Origin: Mytilisepta virgata
Lineage: Eukaryota > Mollusca > Bivalvia > Mytilida > Mytilidae
Assembly: GCA_028015205.1 (NCBI GenBank)
Contig: CM051512.1
Span: 3,408,755 to 3,472,754 of the forward strand
Reading direction: 5' to 3'
DNA length: 64,000 nucleotides
The translations under genes were made by a program, and so were the position numbers. A model generated the notes under the pieces. It saw nothing but the letters and a program-made list of their open reading frames with translations, made no database searches and was not told where the DNA came from. Of the stretch, positions 57,898-64,000 are shown piece after piece; position 1 is the first letter of the stretch; each line of letters opens with the position of its first letter.

Positions 57898-58282
57898 CAT
57901 ATCGGGCGAGGAACTGATTTGTTTTTCTGTTAATTCATGGATTATATGGGATGGTTTTTTACCTGTAAGTGTTCATCAATCAAGTTAAAATTGTATCAGA
58001 TTTTGTATGTGTGGAGACGTGTTGTGGAGGGTATAAACTAATTTTCCTGATTTGGTCTTACATCTCCCATTTTGATTGGTCAAAATTGGCCCGATAAATT
58101 TCAGTACGATAATATATATCGGCAATCGATCTTAGCCTGGTCGGATCACAAGTTATATCTTGTGGAATTTGTCGTACGTTTGCCATATCTTTGTATGTCA
58201 TTCCCACATTGGCTGATCATCATTTAGGTATATTTTTATATGTTCATTGCTTTATTGACAATTACAATGACGCGATGACAGT
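57898..58282. other. Unannotated stretch
   Basis: No gene or recognisable repeat. Confidence 0.4.
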
Positions 58283-58871
58283 CATATGTATGGCACGCCG
58301 TTGTTATATTTATTCAATTTCGAGATATCTTATTTAGTAAAATAAGATATCTTATAAACTAATTGAGATATCTTAGAAATTAATTGAGATATCTTATAAA
58401 CAAATAGAGATATCTTATAAACTTATAGAGATATCTTATTAACTTATAGAGATATCTTATTTAACTGGTTATAAAGATATCTTATTAAATATATAAGATA
58501 TCTCTATCAGTTAATAAGATATCTCTATTAATTTATAAGATATCTTATTAACTATATAAGATATCTTTTATTTAGTTAATAATAGAGATATCTTATTTAC
58601 TTAATAAGATATCTTATAAACTAATAGAGATATCTTATAAACTAATAGAGATATCTTATAAACTTATAGAGATATCTTATTAACTAATAGAAATATCTTA
58701 TTAACTTATAGAGATATCTTATTAACTGATAGAGATATCTTATTTACTTTCAAATTAAATAAGATATCTTATAAAAATTAAAGATATCTTAATACTTAAT
58801 AAGATATCTTGTTAAATAAATAAGATATCTTGGAATTTGAATAAATATAAAAACGGCGTGCCATACATATG
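58283..58871. mobile_element. Inverted-repeat element filled with GATATC palindromes
   Basis: The 589-bp unit begins CATATGTATGGCACGCCGTT and ends with the complement, AACGGCGTGCCATACATATG; the arms extend about 50 bases (TATATTTATTCAA also mirrored). Between them lie roughly 25 copies of the palindrome AGATATCT spaced about 20 bp apart by AT-only spacers such as TATAAACTAATAG. The interior is thus both tandem and palindromic. I know of no described element of exactly this form. Confidence 0.85.
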
Positions 58872-58895
58872 TGTCTAATATTTTCCTCTGTTCGT

Positions 58896-59030
58896 TTTTG
58901 GTCTTCCAAATGTTTCGGTTTTAATCCTGCTGATGAGAGGTAACTTCTTGAAATGCGTCGTATACAGCAAAGTATAAATTTACTATAGCTAATATTAGTA
59001 TCTTTGGATTGTTGTTATGATAATAGTATT
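58896..59030 (+). repeat. Family E repeat, copy 3 (partial)
   Basis: TTTGGTCTTCCAAATGTTTC, ATGCGTCGTATAC and CTAATATTAGTATCTTTGG blocks as in copies 1 and 2; starts just after the GATATC element. Confidence 0.8.
58927..58967 (+). ncRNA. Hammerhead ribozyme motif, family E copy 3
   Basis: Core CUGAUGA (58930-58936) and GAAA (58950-58953) are both intact. Helix I is only CUG/CAG before a mismatch. Helix II GAGG/UCUU has two wobbles around UAACU; helix III AUGC/GUAU encloses GUC; cleavage triplet AUA. Best core of the three E copies but weak helices I and II. Confidence 0.55.
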
Positions 59031-60321
59031 ATGAACAGAGATGTCCGCATTACGTCTAATAACGACCCATCGTTTGTGCATGTTGTCTCATTAACATATA
59101 TCTCATAGTCTTATGTTTTATTCAATATTTTAGAAAATAACAATTTTTGTAACAGTCCTATAATTTTGCTCTAGTATGACGTCGGATTTATGAGTATATA
59201 CGTAAACATACGTAAATGATCCACTTTATTTTACTATAGGAGTGTTGTAATTATATGATGTATTATTCGTCACTTTTCAATAAATGAATGGTGCGACATC
59301 ATCCTTCTCCAAGATTTATATAGTTAAGTTATTAGTTATAGTATGAATTATATATAAATACACCATAGGATACAGTCAATGCTAAAACAATAAATGATTC
59401 TAAGTGTGCATATTCACATAAAATTCATTATCAAAAAATGTTGTATTCCAGTGTATAAAATAAAATATGACCAGATCAATTTATAACTGTCACAACAAAC
59501 AACTGAACATTAACTTCAAAACCAAAATTTGACATTCAATATATAATTCCCTGATAATGTAAATACTGAAATGTTGTATGATTACGATTCAGAGTAGCTA
59601 CCAGTAAAGCATAATGTTGAAATAATGTATGTTTAAATACTAAAACAAGAAAACAGCATTATGTTTCCCGGAAATATGTTTTTTGACAAGTATTTTACTT
59701 TCAACAATTTCGATGAAAAAGATAAACCTTCGACATCAAAGATATATGACGTATTTTTTATTATTATACTTTACTATGGCCGTGATATTGGCTGCAATGG
59801 CGTTAAAAAACAATCAATCAATCAATATACTTTACTATAGCAACTGCTGGTAAAATAACTACGTTGTTTTTAGCGTGCAAATAAATGCGTAATAACTGAT
59901 ATTTTGTCCAGGAGTTTTTTCAGTATAATAATAAAGTTTTTGCCTTCAGCATGATTTGATAATTAAGTAGAAGGCCATAATTTTATATTATTACACTTCG
60001 TACTTCTAGATTTATATAGAAACATCGTGTTTCAAACTAGTCCATATTGTGGGATATTGTACAGTAAAAGTAATACTGCAGGTTGAACTATTTCAGGAAC
60101 TATTTTCGTCATTTCCTCTTCATGCTCTTTGAACATTGTTGAATTGAAATGTAATAAAACGATTACAAAACTTCACTATCTAGTATTATCACGTTTTATA
60201 GACCACTGAAAGCAATATTGCCCGTGCTTTACCTCGAGCTCTCTGATGATAGAAAAGTCAAAGAGATAAAAATTCGGCTGGCCAATACAATGGATAATCA
60301 TAATGCATTGTGATATTTATT
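59031..60321. other. Intergenic DNA with a SINE tail
   Basis: 59775-59826 has GGCTGCAATGGCGTTAAAAA and an AATC tail, like the family I 3' end at 53.3 kb. Nothing else supported. Confidence 0.5.
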
Positions 60322-60430
60322 CTTTGATACCAATTTTGATGCCTGAGAAATTTATATTCCATTAATTATAAAGTACGACTCATAGTTGTGCTTAAGGACG
60401 AAAATGTTGAAATCCCAAATAACGACCACT
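60322..60430 (-). repeat. Family D repeat fragment
   Basis: TTCTTTGATACCAATTTTGATGC start, with a disrupted core. Confidence 0.65.
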
Positions 60431-60730
60431 AGTAACACGTTTTGCTCTTAAAGGGGCTTTCTGGTCCTGTTTATCCTAACTATGTGTTTATTTTCTGCAG
60501 CACCATATTTTCAAAATCGAGATAAGAATCAAGGCATATTGTCCTGCAGTCAAACAAGATTGGTCAAGACAAGTTTAGATCGGTCAAAACAAGTTTAGAT
60601 AAGATCAGCATAGGTAAAGTTAAACTTTTCATATTTTATTTTAAGATTAAGCACTGCTCGAGACCAATTTTGATTTTAAGGCGTTTAATTTGCTTTTGTT
60701 ATCTTGATTTTATATGAAATGTTAGAAACT

Positions 60731-60956
60731 GTAAGTAAAGTCAAGAAATATCAAAGGGATATTCGAAGGAGGGGAATATCGAAAACAAATGACGAACGCC
60801 AGAGAACAACGAAGACAAGACCAAAACAATACAAACACTACACTTATGAACAACATATGAACAACATGCACCCCACCAAAAAAACCCGGGGTAGGCTCGG
60901 GTGCTTCGGGAGAGTAAACAGTCTCTACTTCATGAAGGACACCCCTTATGGTGCTT
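60731..60956 (+). repeat. Family A interspersed repeat
   Basis: AGTAAAGTCAAGAAATATC, AGGGATATTCGAAGGAGGGG, CACCCCACCAAAAAAACCC and AGTCTCTACTTCATG blocks; the overlapping 85-residue frame is repeat-derived. Confidence 0.85.
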
Positions 60957-60957
60957 T

Positions 60958-61215
60958 TTAGCGTTATCTTGTGTCCGGATCTGTCTGTTGGGTTTAGTGT
61001 TATCTTGTGTCCGGGTCTGTCAGTTGGGTTTTAGCGTTATCTTGTGTCCGGATCTGTCAGTTGGGTTTTAGTGTTATCTTGTGTCCAGATCTGTCAGTTG
61101 GGTTTTATCGTTATCTTGTGTCTGGATCTGTCAGTTGGGTTTTAGCGTTATCTTGTGTCCGGATCTGTCAGTTGGGTTTCAGCGTTATTTTGTGTCCGGA
61201 TCTGTCAGTTGGGTT
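60958..61215. repeat. 37-bp tandem repeat, seven copies
   Basis: GTGTCCGGATCTGTCAGTTG-containing units start at 60971, 61007, 61044, 61081, 61118, 61155 and 61192 (one 36-bp, then 37-bp steps). As 37 is not divisible by three, the open frame through it cycles through all frames: a minisatellite, not a repeat protein. It directly abuts a family A copy. Confidence 0.95.
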
Positions 61216-61329
61216 ATCCATTGTGTTGTTTTTCAATAAAACTCAAAGTTTCAAAATTATAAGAAGTAAGTTTGTGAACAAAGGTGGGGGTTGAGAACAA
61301 ACAGAAAATCAATATATAATTAAAAACCT

Positions 61330-61690
61330 GATTGATTTTGCATTATATGTAGCAGAGCTATGATAGGAGTGAGGTTTGATGATATATATATGTAGCAGAG
61401 GTATGAAGCAGAACTATGAGAGTATTAATGTTTGATGAAATATGAATGTAGCAGAGATATGTAGCAGAACTATGATAGGATTTATGTTTGGTGATAAATG
61501 TATGTAGCAGGGATCTGTAGCAGAACTATGATAGGATTAATGTTTGATGATATATGTATGTAGTAGAGATATGCACCAGAAGTATGATAGAATTGATGTT
61601 TGATGATATCATGGATAAAAGTATGTAGTAGACACACATGTATGTAGCAGAACTATGTTATGATTGATGTTTGATGATATATGTATTTAG
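61330..61690. repeat. 56-bp tandem repeat with internal sub-repeat
   Basis: GTAGCAGAGATATGTAGCAG-type units start at 61392, 61448, 61504 and 61560 with exact 56-bp steps and extend more loosely on both sides. Each unit holds two GTAGCAGA sub-motifs followed by ATGTTTGATGATAT. Confidence 0.9.
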
Positions 61691-61957
61691 CAAAGCTATG
61701 ACAGAAAAAACAGCTACCTTTTTCTTCTTTTTTTGGAAACATATTTCTTATACTAGTTTGTAATGACACTCAATAAGTTCAACATTGGAACAACGTAATA
61801 TTTATTTCAGTAGCCTTTGAGTTCAGAGAGATCTTTTCAATCGTAATAATTCAATATCGGTGTCGCAGTATTTACTAAGATATTGAATACTCTGGTTTTA
61901 GGTTATATATATATATACAACGTATTTCATTGTATAGTTATAGGTTTCACAATGACT

Positions 61958-62090
61958 GGGAATTGGATATCACTTGATATCAAATAGAGTTGTTTAATTT
62001 GGAATAATTATAAACGAGCCTTTGGCGAGTTTATTATTAAGTCCAAATTAAATAACGAGAGTTGATATCAAACGGTATCTAATTTTTACG
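61958..62090. repeat. Foldback MITE-like hairpin
   Basis: Arms with TTGATATCAAATAGAG, TTTAATTTGGA at the left mirrored by TCCAAATTAAATAACGAGAG and TTGATATCAAACGG at the right; apex CGAGCCTTTGGCGAG. Confidence 0.8.
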
Positions 62091-63012
62091 AGTTGTTCAA
62101 CCTATTTCTCTTATGATTCTTCAGGAATATTTGTTTGTTTGTGATTCAGCGCCCGACCCGCGGGAAATCTTAACGTTCATTTTTCTGTGACGTCAAATGT
62201 TGCTATGCAACGGTGACCGTGCAGATTTCAACCAATCAGAAAAGAGCGACGTTTGGATTAAGGCCAATCAAATAAAGGAATTTCTCGTAACTTGTTCATA
62301 TCATATGATGGGGAATTAGCTATGACAAATAATTCATCGCGCGAGAAATAGATAATAACGCACCATCATAAGAAAACAAAACTTTAATCCGTAAATGGTA
62401 CATTGTAATCTTTAGCCTCAGACTATATTAAAATACCAAACACATAATCGATGTCTATGACACTTTATATATTAAATAAGGTTATAGACAGATTTGACAT
62501 AAATGTACATGAATCTGTTGGTGTACCCTAATTCCCAATTTTTAGTACATATGAGTTTTCTCCAATTTACGACGTTATCTGCATTTGGAGGTGTCTTTCA
62601 GAGAAATCAATGTACAGATTGTCAATTCTTGCAAAATGTTTTCATCCTTAAAATAAATATCCTCTCAAACATATTTTTCTTCCTACAAATATCCTCTTAG
62701 AAATATTTTTTTCTTCCTAAAAATATCCTCTATACATAATTATGATATGTTTTTAGATGTATGTTCCAAATTTTTATGAAGGCCTTCCCTGGTTCAATAA
62801 TTTCAGAAAATATTGTAAAGTAATTTTTAACTTCATGTTAAATACAAGACACCTTGTGTCATGAAAGATAACTCATGTATATAGGAGAAAACTCCAATAT
62901 CTGTAAGCAGAGAATAATGGATCATAATGCAAAAATCAAGTACTTTCGTTAACAAGGAGAGCAGGACCATGCATGGTTTTGGTACTAAAATTCAAAAGCC
63001 TAAAAAATGTTT
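62091..63012. other. Unannotated stretch
   Basis: A triple ATATCCTCT/ATTTTTCTTCCTA motif occurs at 62655-62735. No gene supported. Confidence 0.45.
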
Positions 63013-63292
63013 CCCAAATGAAAATGGACCTGTTTCATTGATGTTATCCCTTCCTCTTACCGGATTTGACATAGGCAGCATGCAGATATTCTGCAGGAAA
63101 TAGAGACTGCTTACTCTTCCGAAGCATCTGAGTTTATCCCCGGTGTTTTGTTGTTCATATGTTTTTTAGTTGTTAATTGTAGTGCATGTATTGTTTTGGT
63201 CTTGTCTTAGTTGTTCTCCGTCGTTTGTCAGTTGTTTAGATTTTTCCCTCCTTCGAATATCCCTTTTGGTATCTCTTGACTTTACTTATTCG
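63013..63292 (-). repeat. Family A interspersed repeat on minus
   Basis: CCAAATGAAAATGGACCTG, GACTGCTTACTCTTCCG, CTTGTCTTAGTTGTTCTCC and TATCTCTTGACTTTACTTA blocks. Confidence 0.85.
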
Positions 63293-64000
63293 GTTTATTG
63301 AAACAAACATAAAATTATCCCTAAATTGCTCTGTGTAACGGATGTAATTTCAGACATTACCACACTTAAAACTTGATAGTTGTTAAACGGATGTACCAAT
63401 TGCTTCCAGGTATAATTATATGTCTAAACATATCGGACGTTTGAAGCAGTCTAGTGGATATTTTACTTAATATGTAGTACGTAATTTCAGGAAATTACTT
63501 TCTTATACTCGTAGAAGATGTAGTTGTCTATATATGAAGTTAAAGTGCAATATAGATAGGTAACATGTCTATGAATACGCGGTCGGTCAATTATTTAATT
63601 TTACCTAATAAAGGTAAGGTAACCGTGAAGATATATAGCTAAATCTTAGTAATAGTTAGTTACTCTTAATGTTTTAACGTATAAAAGCCGTTTACAGTTA
63701 CACTCGTTGACTGTTAAGTTTTTTCTCTCCTATTCTTGACATGTTTAATCGGTCGGACAAAAACACTTACTGAAAAAAATCTCAGGTAAACCTACTTTAA
63801 TTTTAAAGGGAAACTTTTATCTTCTTTAATCTGATATGTCCTAATTTGCAAAATGATTAATGTTCGAAAATAAAACCTAAAATTTCAAACTCTTCGACAA
63901 CATCAAAATCACAAAAACTTAAAAATTTATGGAATTTTCCCTCTGTTTTCTCGCTTTGCTATTCTTTTGCCAATATTTCATGCAAACTAAGGTACAAAAG
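63293..64000. other. Unannotated right end
   Basis: No coding region supported to the window edge. Confidence 0.45.
63680..63687 (+). promoter_or_regulatory. Candidate TATA box
   Basis: TATAAAAG followed by less AT-rich sequence (GCCGTTTACAGTTACACTCG) could place a start site near 63710 for a gene beyond the window. Chance occurrence is quite possible in DNA this AT-rich. Confidence 0.2.

Noticed and set aside
58320..58850. CRISPR-like array
   Set aside because: Spacers are AT-only variants of one another and the repeat is a short palindrome; this is a satellite in a eukaryotic element.
60247..60265. Another CUGAUGA hit as a hammerhead candidate
   Set aside because: No helix II or correctly spaced GAAA and no helix I partner; a chance match. 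The same applies to CUGAUG occurrences near 25612, 43370 and 46196.
61007..61294. Repetitive membrane-like 95-residue protein
   Set aside because: It is the translation of a 37-bp minisatellite, whose period is not a multiple of three, and it lacks a supported start or domain.

Overview
The window looks like bivalve nuclear DNA, most likely a marine mussel (Mytilus or a close relative). It is very AT-rich, has one intact protein gene in 64 kb, and is packed with short interspersed repeats of a mussel type, tRNA-derived SINEs, MITEs, non-LTR retrotransposon tails and a dead Tc1 transposon. The genus is inferred from recognising these repeat families, not from a database search.

The only convincing gene is an intronless-coding rhodopsin-type GPCR at 4280-5653 (+, 457 aa). 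It resembles the FMRFamide/neuropeptide receptor class and has a probable intron in its 5' UTR. No other ORF has support: the rest are repeat-derived or random. No genuine tRNA gene, rRNA gene, CRISPR array or operon is present.

Layout: 1-4.2 kb, sparse repeats; 4.25-5.85 kb, the GPCR; 6-14 kb, foldbacks, a TTAA-flanked MITE and repeat families A, B, D and E (labels are mine); 14.1-22.3 kb, an old three-unit direct segmental duplication; 22.4-29.8 kb, SINEs, a LINE tail and a fresh 1-kb triplication; 30-40 kb, LINE tails, SINE and families B, C and F; 40.6-41.8 kb, a 167-bp tandem array; 42-54 kb, mixed repeats; 55.3-56.7 kb, a Tc1 pseudo-element; 58.3-58.9 kb, an inverted-repeat element filled with GATATC palindromes; 61-61.7 kb, two adjacent tandem arrays.

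The observation I rate highest is that two repeat families (D and E) carry hammerhead self-cleaving ribozyme motifs. The copy at 17724-17767 (minus) has the complete conserved core, a perfect 6-bp helix I, a 4-bp helix II and a short helix III. A second, at 18992-19037, has the same core and different helix sequences that still pair. At least three further copies keep parts of the fold. The 17.7-kb copy lies in an insert that is absent from its paralogous segment, so the host unit looks like a mobile element.
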